A DNA stretch of 64,000 nucleotides from Arion vulgaris. Taxonomy: Eukaryota; Mollusca; Gastropoda; Stylommatophora; Arionidae. Below, piece by piece: positions 42,225-53,430 of this stretch. The notes beneath the pieces were generated by a model that had not been told where the DNA came from, did not search any database, and worked only from the letters and a program-made list of their open reading frames with translations. The translations under genes and the position numbers were made by a program. The stretch spans positions 70,579,940 to 70,643,939 of the forward strand of contig CM036754.1 of the NCBI GenBank assembly GCA_020796225.1, written 5' to 3'. The first letter of the stretch is position 1; each line of letters opens with the position of its first letter.

Positions 42225-42865
42225 TTCTGGTCAACCACTAGTAACAACTGTTATAAGATATAGAAGATGGAGATATATTTGACTTACTCCAAGAAGAAAT
42301 GAGAAAAGAATCACAAAGCAGGAGAAGAAGTGGGAGGCAAGAGGTTCAAGAAAGATAGAACACCCTGAAGGAAACCATGAAGCAAACTTTACCCAGAGTT
42401 CTTCTTCGAACGCTTCACAGCGACCACTTGTTAACCACTCTTTGTATGTGATCCGAGCCTAAGAGCGATTGTACGTTGTGCTGTTTTGTGCCTACAAGTA
42501 GACTAGCACATCCGATTTCTGCGACGTTTTTTTTATTTACTAGGGCAGCTTCCCTATGCCTCTTCATCAGTCGCCTCCTACGACATGACCTGTAGGTCAC
42601 AGTGGTACAATTCTTGCTCCCCTGTGAACCCTGGCAACACACTGGCGTAGAAATAAGCAAAGAATCACAAAGCAGAAGAAGAAGTGGGCGGCAAGAGGTT
42701 CAAGGAAGAAAGAACGTCATAGTGAAACCCTGAAGAAAACTTTACTGAAAGTGGTGAGAAACATCTGACTCAATTCCATAAAACAGATTGAACCGCCCAG
42801 GATAGAGCGGTATGGAGAAATTAATTGCAGACTCCCTGTAGCGTATTATCGTACGAGAGGTATAT
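42225..42865 (+). mobile_element. LINE 3' end split by a SINE-B, with duplicated LINE sequence on both sides
   Basis: The reverse of the 25370 family: GTTGACC-type start at 42228, then TCACAAAGCAGGAGAAGAAG. About 90 bases (42306-42395) recur, diverged, at 42660-42755. Ends near TATCGTACGAGAGG. The SINE-B (minus) occupies 42400-42650. Confidence 0.7.
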
Positions 42866-42867
42866 AG

Positions 42868-43143
42868 TAATAGTAAACGCCCGAGTGGTTACCGGGGCCC
42901 AAATTTGGGGTGTAAAGAATAGAACCACTGTTACCTGCACGCATGTCGTAAGAGGCGACTAAGGAGGTTTGGCTGAAATCGGATGCATGTGTCCTAAACG
43001 TGTAGAAGTCTATGCGTTTAGGGGCCTACAAACCAATGTGCAACGTATACACGTTCTTGGCAAAGATCAAACATATCACAAAGAATGATTAAAATTGGTC
43101 GTAAAGAACGAACGCAAAGAAGAAGAAGAAGAATAATAGTAAA
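42868..43143 (+). mobile_element. SINE-A copy with 10-bp target-site duplication
   Basis: TAATAGTAAA is at 42868-42877 and 43134-43143. Full plus-strand SINE-A with the head CGCCCGAGTGGTTACCGGGG. Confidence 0.87.
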
Positions 43144-43261
43144 AATATCACTCAACAAACTCAAAATATTCTCAAAACAAAGTAACATATACTGCTTCCG
43201 TAGAAGCAAATACGTTTTAATAGCATACAAGTTAACTATCATAATTACCAGTACAGTACAG

Positions 43262-43450
43262 GCGCCTCGACGTCTATGTGTTACCGAGGCCCACAAAGGA
43301 AGCAAAGAATAATAAGACTGCGACCTACAAGGCACGGCCAACTGTAATCTAGTTCCCGCTGGCCTCGTACAATGCATATCGTAAGAGCTAGCTAAGGTAG
43401 AGTTTGGCTTGGGGCTGGGATCCTTATCCGGTAAAATATTTTAGTTACAA
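43262..43450 (+). mobile_element. SINE-B-like fragment, rearranged
   Basis: The head with AAGGAAGCAAAGAATAATA, then a second GCATATCGTAAGAGC block and GGATCC...AAAATATTTTAG, akin to the reverse of 40421-40556. Confidence 0.55.
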
Positions 43451-43521
43451 AATCCAACCAACCATGAATTTTGCATGAGACTGTTGAGAGCCTCTACCCC
43501 AACCGGAGTTTTGAAAGCACA

Positions 43522-43523
<2 letters not shown>

Positions 43524-43590
<67 letters not shown>
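43524..43590. repeat. (TA)n then (GA)n microsatellite
   Basis: AT dinucleotides to 43562, then GA dinucleotides. Confidence 0.92.
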
Positions 43591-43980
43591 CGCTTCTCGT
43601 ATGTAATGGTGAAAAAAGTGCTAGACTGGTTTGTTAAGCTCTTAAAAACATATGCCGTTCTAATTTCTTTCATATTATGTCATTCGTATTTTCCTTGAAT
43701 TTAACGAACGCACTTCCTGGTTTAAAAAAGGATACGGAATAATTCCACGGTTAAGTTCAATTTCGTTTAACTAAAATAACTGCGTTGGCACCAGGAAATG
43801 AGATGCCGAAGTTGGACAGCTTACAATCTATATTGCACTTCTTCATTTTAAAAATGACAGTAGTAAAACCTTACGGCTAGGTTCACTACCGTTTTAATTG
43901 AAATAAGAAGTTGGTACCAGGAAATTAAATTCTAAGTTTGGCAGTTGCTACTCTATATTCTTCTTGACATCCTAGTGGGT
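43591..43980. repeat. Diverged direct repeat
   Basis: GGTTAAGTTCAATTTCGTTTAACTAAAATAA...GGCACCAGGAAATGAGATGC (43750-43807, shown here in parts) resembles 43875-43935 (GGTTCACTACCGTTTTAATTGAAATAAG...GGTACCAGGAAATTAAAT). About 125-bp period, two units. Confidence 0.5.
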
Positions 43981-43981
43981 T

Positions 43982-44610
43982 TTCTTCTTCGAAAGCTCCA
44001 TATCGACCGCTAGTAAATCACTCTTTGCATGTGATTTGTATGTGATCTCACCATTGTGTTGCTGGCTCTCAAGGGAGCAAAGAATGGTAACACTCCGATC
44101 TACAAGGCACAAGAGAGAGAGAGAGAAAGATAGGCAACTGAGGTAATAATAGCCGTCCATCGCAAGTGATGATGACAACAATCTCAGACGTGTGCTGTTG
44201 CACCTCTCTGGTGTGTGCGGAGGTGACTGTAGAGTCCAATCCTAGAACAGAATCCCGACCACAGGCAACTGAGGTAGGGGTCTAGGAAAGATACCCTCGA
44301 TAATAAAAAGCGTCGCAGAAATCGGATGTGCTGGACTACTTATAGGCGCATAACTGGTCAACAAGTGGTCGATATAGAGCGTTCGAAGAAGAAGTATGTG
44401 ATCTGAGCCTAAGAGCGATTGTACGTTGTGCCAGTTACGCACCTACAAATAGGCCAGTACATCCGATTTCTGCGGCTCTTTTTATTTACTATGATAGCTT
44501 TTCTAGGCCCCTACCTCAGTCGCCTCTTACGACATGCCTTGTAGGTCGCAGTGTTACAATTCTTTGCTCTCCTTGAGAACACCGGCAAGACACGGGCGAG
44601 TCAGGAAGTG
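43982..44610 (-). mobile_element. SINE-B hosting an inverted SINE-B and a LINE scrap (triple nest)
   Basis: Outer minus-strand SINE-B tail at 43982-44050 and body at 44395-44605. The inner plus-strand SINE-B (44050-44393) is flanked by TATGTGATCT words (44040-44049 and 44395-44404). Inside the inner copy a 117-base LINE scrap is flanked by a 14-bp duplication. Confidence 0.82.
44132..44276 (-). mobile_element. 117-base 5'-truncated zinc-finger LINE with 14-bp target duplication
   Basis: AGGCAACTGAGGTA is at 44132-44145 and 44263-44276. The insert is the 3' end of the C2H2 LINE (minus frame TVTSAHTREVQQ-like), starting at the same 3' terminus (ATAATAGCCGTCCATCGC on plus) as the copy at 31139. 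Confidence 0.88.
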
Positions 44611-45579
44611 AATTCATGACCCTTCAGACAATCAACCCAATACGGCATCAGAACCAAGATGATATATATATACTGCAGCTGTGTGCTATCAACTTGACGG
44701 ACCAGAAAGCTGGAGAATGACAGAATAAGATGTGTAAAACTTGTCTGCGAAAGATCTTTCGAGTGTTCTGTCAAATATCTCTAACTAAAAACTGTTTACA
44801 CAGTGTCAGCAAGAGAATAAGAGCATCATCATTCAAAAGAGATGCTGGATACGGATTGTCGTTTGCTTGGTTAAATCTCATTTTCTTTGTCTTCTTCTTA
44901 AGTCATATGTAAACTTAAGAATAGTGACACCGACATGATGACTGAGCTCAGAGACTGCACAACACATTCTTCATGCATGTCGACTCTACATGGGAGGCAG
45001 GGAAAAATATGGTAAACGGAGACGGCGCTACATTGAAATCTGAGTAGTTTAATGTAGTCTGTTTCGAAGGCGATCACAAGAAGGTGGATAAGAGTCTTGA
45101 TTAGTGCCAGCTCACTGACTCTGAATTGACACCTTAAATTAACTGCGCTTACGTCCCTAGAATATATTATTAGTAAATGAGACATACACGATTTGAAAGC
45201 CGCAATGAAAATTGTATGTTTCTTGTCATCCTTTTGATATTTGTACTTGACGCTTAATCAAGCTATCAAATCTGTACATGCAGTATCTGATCATAAGAAA
45301 TAACTCCTCCCCTCGACATCTAAACGGTTTCGCTCCATTTGTGTATAAATAAACTACTATCCTACATTCCATTGCGGTTGTTTCATAGCCAGTAATGTCC
45401 TTTTAACATGTTCTACTAGAACTTTCCCGACTCTTGTTTTATCCTGTCCTACTTTAAGCCGTAAATGTAGATCGTAATACTGGTATAACCCTTGTGGCCA
45501 ATCGAATCGAAACTTTAGCATTATCGTTGACTTAGGCCGGAACGCACCCCGATACTTCTCACGGTGTTACCAAGCTTGA
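44611..45579. other. Unique-looking sequence upstream of the 14-3-3 gene
   Basis: No repeat family recognised in nearly 1 kb, unusual for this window. It is a candidate for distal promoter elements of the downstream gene, but no motif cluster stands out. Confidence 0.4.
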
Positions 45580-45735
45580 ATGGGCCTGCGCACTTTGCGG
45601 AATAATTTTACACTGCTTACCAGCAGGAACTACTTTTTAGTCTGGGCGGGCGCAGCCATTTTGGAGAAACCAATATATTTTCATTAGTAATCGTTTTCAA
45701 TCGTCAATTTGAAATTCCCATCTGCCTGATTTACA
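45580..45735 (+). promoter_or_regulatory. Promoter-like region and 5' UTR of the 14-3-3 epsilon gene
   Basis: Within 150 bases of the ATG there are TGCGCA (45587-45592, NRF1 half-site-like), GGGCGGG (45644-45650, GC box) and GCCATTTTG (45655-45663, YY1-like). No TATA box at a suitable distance is evident. This fits a housekeeping, TATA-less promoter. The transcription start is not visible from sequence. Confidence 0.45.
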
Positions 45736-45799
45736 ATGACAGACAGAGAGGATTGTGTTTACCAGGCTAAGCTGGCCGAACAGGCAGAACGCTATGATG
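45736..45799 (+). CDS. YWHAE: 14-3-3 epsilon, exon 1 (start codon)
   Basis: The ATG at 45736 opens MTDREDCVYQAKLAEQAERY D, the conserved N-terminus of 14-3-3 epsilon (the DREDxVYxAKLAEQAERYD signature separates epsilon from zeta-type DKxELVQxAKLAEQAERYDD). The donor G|GTAAGT follows 45799, leaving phase 1. 14-3-3 proteins are cytosolic dimeric adaptors that bind phospho-Ser/Thr motifs in many signalling partners. This exon forms helix A and part of the dimer surface. The exon boundary after the YD residues matches the animal family pattern as I know it. Introns 1 and 2 are each about 8 kb. Confidence 0.93.
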
Positions 45800-46735
45800 G
45801 TAAGTATAAATTTCAATTCTGTTTTGGTGGTCGCTGCTGTTACTATTAGTATTTACGAATAATGCTTTAACGGCATCTCAAAATAAATGTTTTAATCGTT
45901 GAACTTGTCACTTGTTCCAAAAGAGCATCAAAATGCATATAGAAAATATAATTGTTATTGTTGTCGCTTAATTCAATTTGATATATCATTAAAGTACTAC
46001 ATGTAATTCATTAAAATGGCTTTTCTACATTCCTTTCTTCTGTTCGAAGGCGGGCGCCATCTTGTTTCGTCTATATGTTTCTTTTAGACAATACTATCAA
46101 ATATTTCAGCCGGCAGCCATTAGTTGTGATGGGGTTTTTAATGTTTAAACAATAAAACTGTTCCTCATTAAGTTTTGACAAACATCTAGGTTCTTGTACC
46201 AACTATAATATCTGACCAGGAAACGAAAACCGAAGGATAGGTCTGGTCTAGTGTTTATTTCCTTATTTGGTGCAAGTAAAATATTACGAACAATTGTATT
46301 AACTAACTGTAATGACAAATTATGCAGTTGTCAGTAACTGACTAATCGATAGCAATAACTTGGCTGCAAGCCAATATAAAATAATAAAGTCCCCAAAATA
46401 CCTAGATACTACAGAAACTACACACACGATCGTCAACGCCAGTCCTCACGAGACCCATGATGTCATTATTAAAATTATATGGAAATAAGATATTCTGTTA
46501 CTTTTCATGTGCACATTGTTTCTACTGCTGTCACTATCAATTTTGTAATGTGTCTAGTTAATCTTATCAATCACAATTTCTCATCTCAAATCTCCGGTTT
46601 TGATGACATGCAGAAAAATAAAAATCGTCACTTTCTGGTAATGAAATGGCTCACTCAACGCAATGACTAATGAACTTCCTAAGCGATCGCCGTTCAGCAC
46701 AACACTTTTTGTTTCTTAGATTCTCAATATATTTC
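45800..46735. other. 5' part of intron 1, no repeats seen
   Basis: Contains the YY1-like site at 46056. No recognisable mobile element or exon. Confidence 0.4.
46056..46064 (+). promoter_or_regulatory. YY1-like site in intron 1
   Basis: GCCATCTTG inside GGGCGCCATCTTGTTTCG, the classic YY1 core. It lies about 260 bases after exon 1, where YY1 sites often sit in housekeeping genes. Function is inferred from motif only. Confidence 0.4.
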
Positions 46736-47088
46736 TGTTCTTTCTTTGTTTTCTTTTCTTTCTTCCGCTTTCAACTCAGACGAAGTTTCATCTCTGAAAC
46801 TGATTTTTGCGTGAAAATCCGTTTTTCCAATTTCTTACAATGGCAGCAGCGTGCACATTGTAAATTACTTTACACTGGCAGCCGTGTGCTCAATGTACTC
46901 GTAATTAGTATTCCTCGCCATATAGGCAGATTTTCTCCGACTTCAGAGGTACTCACGTTATCGTCCTGAGTAAGACCAGGGACTCGAACAAATGCCGGAC
47001 AGTAGGTTCGAACCTGAGCTATGAGGCATCTCACAGCTAGCAGGCCGAGCTACTATCAACAACTCTAGGCAGTCCCCCAATATATTTC
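46725..47088 (-). mobile_element. SINE-D (tRNA-like) with 11-bp target-site duplication
   Basis: CAATATATTTC is at 46725-46735 and 47078-47088. Minus-strand SINE-D with the B-box-like GGTTCGAACCT (plus strand AGGTTCGAACC) and a tail of TTTC repeats on the plus strand. Confidence 0.87.
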
Positions 47089-48260
47089 GTAAAACATCCT
47101 ATTCATGTCAATGTGACCTCTAGAGATCTTGGTTTTTTGTTTATTCATTGTCTGTCAGACCAAAGTTTTTGAATGCACCTTTCCTACATGCTGAGGTGCC
47201 TGTGAACTGGACTACAATATATTTGTGTTCTTTCCGCAAACCACACAGATCACAAAGAGTAGTTAGCTTGGCGGATAAAGATGAGTTCAGAGAAAATTGT
47301 CCATGGCTCACTTCCATATGGCATGACTGGATCTATGTAACACTGGTTCGTTATTGATTATTAATGGTCATAGGGCACAAGGAATAAGATGTAAATTCAG
47401 CACCAGGATTAGTGCTCCAATACTAACCAAGATACTACTACACTTCCTCATGGTGGATCTGAAAATAGACTGCAGCAGTGTTGTGGTAAATTCAGCCTGT
47501 ATCGAACAGGGAAGCTGTCAGTTAGACGAGGTGAAAGTGCAACTTTGCACAGGATACTTGTACACACCAAACAATATTTCTACATCTATACAATTTCCAT
47601 GGCCAACTTCTACAGATAAGTCCCAGCGCAGTTTATGTGCAATGGAGCTTGTGAAGGAACTATCCCACCCAGAGCCATCTGTTGGTCAAAGTAACTAGGT
47701 CTGACAGTCCTACTGGTTCTGACAGAATGCTTGGCCCTGAAAAATTCTGCCAGTTGATGCTGTTTCCATACTATAAAAAGAGGAAAACTCCAAATTCCTT
47801 GGGAAGAGTGGCAATCTGGGAAGAATGGCAATGGCATCCACTTGAGTCAGGCACAATAATACCCCCAGTAAATGAAGTCTCATTGGAGGGCAGCAGTATT
47901 TCCTAAACAAATAAAGGGATACATTACTGAATCAATGTCTAACCCCCTTATAAGGCAGATTGATCTAGAATAGATCTTTCTGTAAGAAAAGTGGGAACAC
48001 AAAAGTGAATAGACTTGATAAATCCTCTTAGTGAACTAAGGAGGTATCAGCTACATCACACATGAAACTTATATTGTGACTATTTCTTCTTAACCTGAAA
48101 CCACAACTGTGTTGACATAATTTATTTAAATACCAAAATATTTACATCAGTTTTTATCAAAATACCGTAACTGTATTCACATTAGTTACATATTAGATAA
48201 ACTTACACTGTATTCACATATGCAGATACCATCTGTGTATTCTGATGCAATTCTTATTTA
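47089..48260. other. Intron 1 stretch, not identified
   Basis: About 1.2 kb. Short plus frames exist (47354-47695, 47682-47903) but carry no domain I know and no splice pairing, so I do not call exons. Confidence 0.35.
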
Positions 48261-48263
48261 CAT

Positions 48264-48850
48264 CTCGCCCGTGTGGTGCCGGGGTTCGTAAGGGAAGCAA
48301 AGAATAGTACCCCTGCGACCTATAAGGCATGTCATAAGAAGCGACTGAGGTAGGGGCCATGGGAAGCTTCACTAGTAAATAAAAAACAGCGCAGAAATCG
48401 AATTTTTTTTTTTCGTCCGCTTTCAACTCAGACGAAGTTTCATCTCTGAAACTGATTTTGCGTGAAAATCCGTTTTCCAATTTCTTACAATGGCAGCAGC
48501 GTGCACATTGTAAATTACTTACACTGGCAGCCGTGTGCTCAATGTACTCGTAATTAGTATTCCCCCGCCATACAGGCAGATTTTCTCCGACTTCAGAGGT
48601 ACTCACGTTATCGTCCTGAGTAAGACCAGGGGACTCGAACAAATGCCGGACAGTGGGTTCGAACCCGAGCTATGAGGCGTCTCACAGCTGAGGAGCTACT
48701 ACAGCTACTCTAGGCAGTCCGCAGAAATCGAATGTGCTGGCCTACTTTTAGGCGCATAACTGGCACAGCGTATAATCGCTCTTAAGCTCAGAACACATAC
48801 AAATCACACAGATTGGTTAGCAAGTGGTCGATATGGAGTGTTTGAAGAAG
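48264..48850 (+). mobile_element. SINE-B split by a SINE-D
   Basis: SINE-B head at 48266-48403 and body plus tail at 48721-48850. GCAGAAATCGAAT (48391-48403 and 48721-48733) is the 13-bp target duplication of the SINE-D. Confidence 0.87.
48404..48720 (-). mobile_element. SINE-D inside a SINE-B
   Basis: A poly-T run at 48402-48413 (poly-A tail on the minus strand), the core, then the B box (plus strand GGGTTCGAACCC) and a head shortened near ACAGCTGAGGAGC. Confidence 0.87.
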
Positions 48851-49089
48851 AATCAATGTCTACTCCAGATAGGCACATAGGTGCTACGTTTCCCACAGTA
48901 GATGTTGAAGTGAATTTATGTTGATAGTTTCCATGGTTCGCTATCACTACATTCCTGACCGATCTTTCAGCTATGGTCTTCAGCGACATGCCGTCATGGA
49001 TTATCGAGTTAACATCATTAGTAATTTTTGTAGTTGCATATATGCTTTGGTTTTTGAGTGATAACAAAAATTGCCATGTCTACAGACCC

Positions 49090-49605
49090 TACTGTCTAAA
49101 TTGTCCAAACATCGCAGGGTCGTCTTGCAGTGGATACCCTCTCACTGTGGAATACCAGGAAATGAAACAGCAGACCGATTGGTCAAGGAAGGTGCTGCAG
49201 GAGAGCAGCCGGATGTGCCAGTTACCTACCACCAGAAGAAAAGGATGATTAAATCAATGAGAAAGCCACAAATACCAACACAAGACAATTACTATAATAT
49301 GAGCAGATTGGAACAAGTTGTTATTCTGCGCCTTAGAACAGGACACAATCGGCTCCGCAGCCACATGTATACAAAATTCAAGATTGGCAATTCAGCCATG
49401 TGTACATGTGGACAGGCAAACCAGACTGCAGAGCACATACTTCAAGACTGCCCGAATATGATACACTGAGGCAAACTCACTGGCCTAACGAAACAACACT
49501 CGACAGAAAACTACACGGACCTCTGTGTGAGCTACAAAAGACAGTGAAGTTCATACAAGAGACAACATTGAATATATAGACATATTTCAAGCGAACGAAA
49601 GGAAG
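49090..49605 (+). pseudogene. I-like LINE, RNase H C-terminal half
   Basis: A long open plus frame with LQWIPSHCGIPGNETADRLV (RNase H catalytic His region), then PTQDNYYNMSRLEQVVILRL, TGHNRLRSHMYTKFKIG, CTCGQANQTAEHILQDC, a frameshift, then HWPNETTLDRKLHGPLCEL. Best reference copy of this family in the window. Ends in GAAAGGAAGGAAGG. Confidence 0.85.
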
Positions 49606-51440
49606 GAAGGAAGGAGTGATAACAGATGGGAAGGAATGTAATGACAGGCCAAGCATATATCTCATCTTCATTCCAATCATTCAACATTTTTGATATTGTG
49701 AGAATGCCAAATTTGTAATTCACTACGGGCATACTCAGTTGACAGACTGGACAAGCAGTTGCTGATCAATGTGTGGAGCTACCATAACTGTGAGAGCTGT
49801 GAGACTGAACTTGCAAACAATGTATTGTTTGTTCATGTTTGAAAGATAGACTGTGATTAAGCCTGTCTTGATGTTCTGATAGCCATCACATCGTAGGTGA
49901 TTTCTTGCGGGTCAGTCAGTCTTGAATGATAGTTCAAAGAGAGCAACATTATTCCCCAGCGCAGAGGCAAGAGTTCAATAAAGATTGCAGAATGGACTTT
50001 AATTTTGTGTACAACTTACTAGATACTTTAAAAAAATGCAAGTACGCAACAGCAGTATTAATCTATGCTAATAAATTTACCTCAAGCATATAGTGTAGTA
50101 TGGAGACAAGAGTTTTTAGCCACGGGGAAAAATGAACACATAAAAACATATGTTGAGATTACAGGTTTCCTGGTGCAGCACATAAGCAACAATAGAAGGT
50201 ACTAAATTATGAAAACACAAAAGTCTACTTAGATCTACAATTGGTCAAAGGCGCATAAGGACAAGGTCACACCATGATCAGTGAGCTGGCACTAATCAAG
50301 ATCCTACCCCACCTCCACGTTGTGACCCTGGTAACATACTGGTTCCTGTCTGGCTAGGCGGGTAGAGATCAAGGGAGGGCTACTCTGGTATAGTTGGTGT
50401 TGCAGACAAGCGGAATCCCAGACTATCAATGCACATCTCTCCCGGCCGAATGGAAAAAGCTGAACGGATAAACATGAGTGGATGAGGGGTACATCCAGTG
50501 AAGAGACGTGGGCCTGCGTGTAGCAAAACTTGGCCCGAGACGACTTGCAAGTGGGCCCGCATGGGGTGAAACTCGGAGCCCTGAGGAATGGGCCAGAGTT
50601 AAGCCCTGTGTCCGGACAAGCTAGAGGCATTGTGAATGTGTGCACGGTGGAAACAGTAGTGTATGAGTCGTCTGAATCCCAACTCCTTCGGAGTAAAGGG
50701 CCGCAATAAATAACTATGCGTAACGAGTCAAAAGTCTTGGCAAGTGTCTCTGAAAACGCTGTAACGATCGTGTTGACACACAGGAAGATTGTGGTAAACT
50801 CTGTATCAAAGACTTAGCACAGATACATTTTGCTGGGTAAGGTTGGGCAAGCGCAAATTCTTAAGCTGTGTTTTAGTGCCTAATGAAACTGTGTTCCACC
50901 CCCGGACAACCAGGCAAGGTACTGTTGCATTAGCAACTTACATCCCCGGAAGAACTGAGGTGGGTGATGTTGGCAGCGCAAAATTTCAGTTGCGTTGCTA
51001 GCGCAGATTGAAACGACTCTAAAATGTCTGTGCGCAGCCCCAGTCCAGTATTTCCTGTGGGCGGAAAATGCAGAGTAAAATCTTGCAAATTACCAAGTTC
51101 GACACGCGCCGAAACGGCGGAGAATACTCCTACTCAGGAACAAACTCGGCGTGGATAGAAAAGTAAGGTCCATAATGCAAAGGCGTGACTGGTACAAACT
51201 CAAACATTGGCTATGGGAAATTTTTCTGCCGCCGATCATCGTATACAGTAAGATGACGTTCAAACACCATGGCTCAGATCACATAAAGGCTAAGCATACT
51301 GCCAATATATGATCACTTGTATGACAAGAACATGCGTCTCCAATGACTGAGAATGTTCCTACTCTGGAATAAACTCATGGTCAGAAAAGCAAGGCCGAAA
51401 ATGTAAAGGTTTGACAGGCTGTCCAAATTATAACATTGGC
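49606..51440. other. Intron 1 stretch, mostly unassigned
   Basis: 50300-50650 is GC-richer and may be a LINE 5' region (CCCTGGTAACATACTGG, GGCATTGTGAATGTGTGC). The rest holds no recognised element. No exon of the 14-3-3 gene was seen here. Confidence 0.35.
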
Positions 51441-51676
51441 CGCCCAAGTGGTTACCGGGGCCCAAATTTGGAGTGTAAAGAATCGAACCAGTTACCTGCC
51501 ACGCATATCGTAAGAAGTGACTAAGGAGGTGGATGCATGTGTCCTAAACGTGTAGAATTCTATGCATTTAGGGGCCTACCAAACCAATGTACAACGTATA
51601 CACGCTCTTGGCAAAGATCAAACATCACAAAGAGTGATTAAAATTGGCCGTTAAGAACGAACGCAAAGAAGAAGAA
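51440..51676 (+). mobile_element. SINE-A copy
   Basis: GGCCGCCCAAGTGGTTACCG to CGCAAAGAAGAAG; about 20 bases are missing in the middle. No clear target duplication. Confidence 0.75.
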
Positions 51677-51984
51677 AGCGGTGTAGAAATCAAAGTAGGT
51701 TATCAACAGCAAATGGGTAATTTGATTACAGTAGATAAGTAAAATGAAGATAATGGAAATGAATTTTTAAAATGCGATTTTTTTTTAGGTTGGATTTTGT
51801 GGGCTGTGTATGGATGAGCTTTCAAATTAAAAGCAGACTAAGGCACGAAATGAATTCATGACCCTTCGTTCTAATTTCCTGGAAATATTGATTCTTTAGT
51901 TCCTGTGCTGCGCGCCTTTTGTTAGTCTGCTTTCTCATTTCCTGGTATGTTATAGCGTGATGGTATTCATTGATGGTTTAGCTG

Positions 51985-52345
51985 GTGGACAGAAAAAAAC
52001 GCTTTAAAGACACTCTTAAAGTGTCTCTGAAATGTCGATATAGACAATATGTGCTGGGAATCCTTGCGCAAGATCGCCAAATGTGGCGCTGTAACAACAA
52101 AGAGGAACCCGAATAGCTGAGAATCATCGTATTGTTGAGTCACAGAGAAAACGAGCAGCGTGAAAAGACAGAGCACACAACACGCACATGTCTAACCTTG
52201 ATCATGTATGCCCCACCTGTGGTCGGGGATTCTGTTCTAGGAATGGACTCTACAGTCACCTCCGCACACACCAGAGAGGTGCAACAGTACACGTCTGAGA
52301 TTGTTGTCATCGCTTGCGATGGACGGCTATTATTATTCACTGCAA
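51985..52345 (+). pseudogene. C2H2 zinc-finger LINE, C-terminal end
   Basis: Frames carry the DRQMWRC-like block, then the finger region in broken form (CPTCGRG-type, then LYSHLRTHQRG-type in another frame) and an end at GATGGACGGCTATTAT. Same 3' terminus as 31139 and 44146. Confidence 0.7.
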
Positions 52346-52369
52346 CACAATCCTTCTTTTAGTATTCAG

Positions 52370-53195
52370 CTCAGTGTTTCTTTTAGAATTCTGACAGTTT
52401 GATCACAGAATGATCACCATTTAGGGCACGCAATACTGACATTGCATCGGTGAGGAATACAATCTTTTGACATTTACATGTGTTTTTAGTACCATAGCTG
52501 CCATTTGTAGGGCCTGTATTTCAGCCTAGAAGTTTGAGCAAAATGTTCCTTCGGGTGTACAGGTGGATTCATTCTGCTTGTTTGGGTATTTTACATGAAC
52601 TCCTCGAGTTGCCCATCTATCAGTATATATCAACTGGATCCATGCTTCACTTCTTCAATCATGTCATATACACCAGTTTTATTTTTGAGAGTATCTAGCT
52701 CTCGCATGGGGCACGTAGTAGTTGAGTTCTAATAGTTGAATTAGAATGTTGTTCCTTTGGTGTAGAGAATAAATATTGGTAATGTCTGGTAGTTCATTCT
52801 TGTTTTTTTTATTAGTCTTAGACTGGTGTACAAAACTAAACCTTCCGCTGGCCAAATCTATAAATCTAGCTCATATTTTGCTTGGATCTGGGTCTTTGTT
52901 TCTGCATTGTGATAGAGAGTACATGTGACTTTTACCATCCCTTCTTCATAGCACCCCATTATCATCCCTAAGGGCTTGGTTCTGCACATTATTGGTGGCT
53001 TGTAGATTTGATTTGGCATCTAATGACCATGATGCTAATCTGTACTCCAGATTTTATTAGCCCTCCGTGTTTTTATGTTTTATTAACTCCACAACTTGAT
53101 CCAACTAGTTTTCTCAGGTTGAATAGCTTTTTCTCAACTTTCCCTCTTATTTTCTGTATTTTTTTCCATTTTGAGGCCCAGAAATTTGATTCATT
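52370..53195 (-). pseudogene. I-like LINE, RNase H domain start and RT end
   Basis: Minus frames give CSNF(R)AEIQALQMAAMV (RNase H second acidic region) and an upstream DGW...GVHVKYPNKQNESTC part. Continues after the SINE-B at 53196. Confidence 0.65.
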
Positions 53196-53430
53196 CGCCT
53201 GCCTGGTACCGGGCCGAGGAAGCATAGAATAGACCACTGCAACCCAAGGCATGTCAAAGAACTGATGTGAACCTGGGGAAGGTCCCCTAGTAAATAAAAA
53301 GTATCACAGAAATATGATGCGGGCCCTTTTTTAGGCGCAAACTGGCAATGTACAATTGCTCGGGGCCCTCAGACCATACAAATCACAAGGGTTTTAACAA
53401 GTGGTCAGGGGAGCGCTTGAAGATTTTCAT
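53196..53430 (+). mobile_element. SINE-B with many small indels
   Basis: All blocks of SINE-B in order, but with scattered one- to five-base losses and odd GGGCCC patches, unlike other copies. It is the first sign of the low-quality stretch. Confidence 0.75.

Noticed and set aside
47354..47903. Two overlapping plus-strand frames in 14-3-3 intron 1 as extra exons
   Set aside because: No family resemblance and no splice sites whose phase fits between exon 1 and exon 2.
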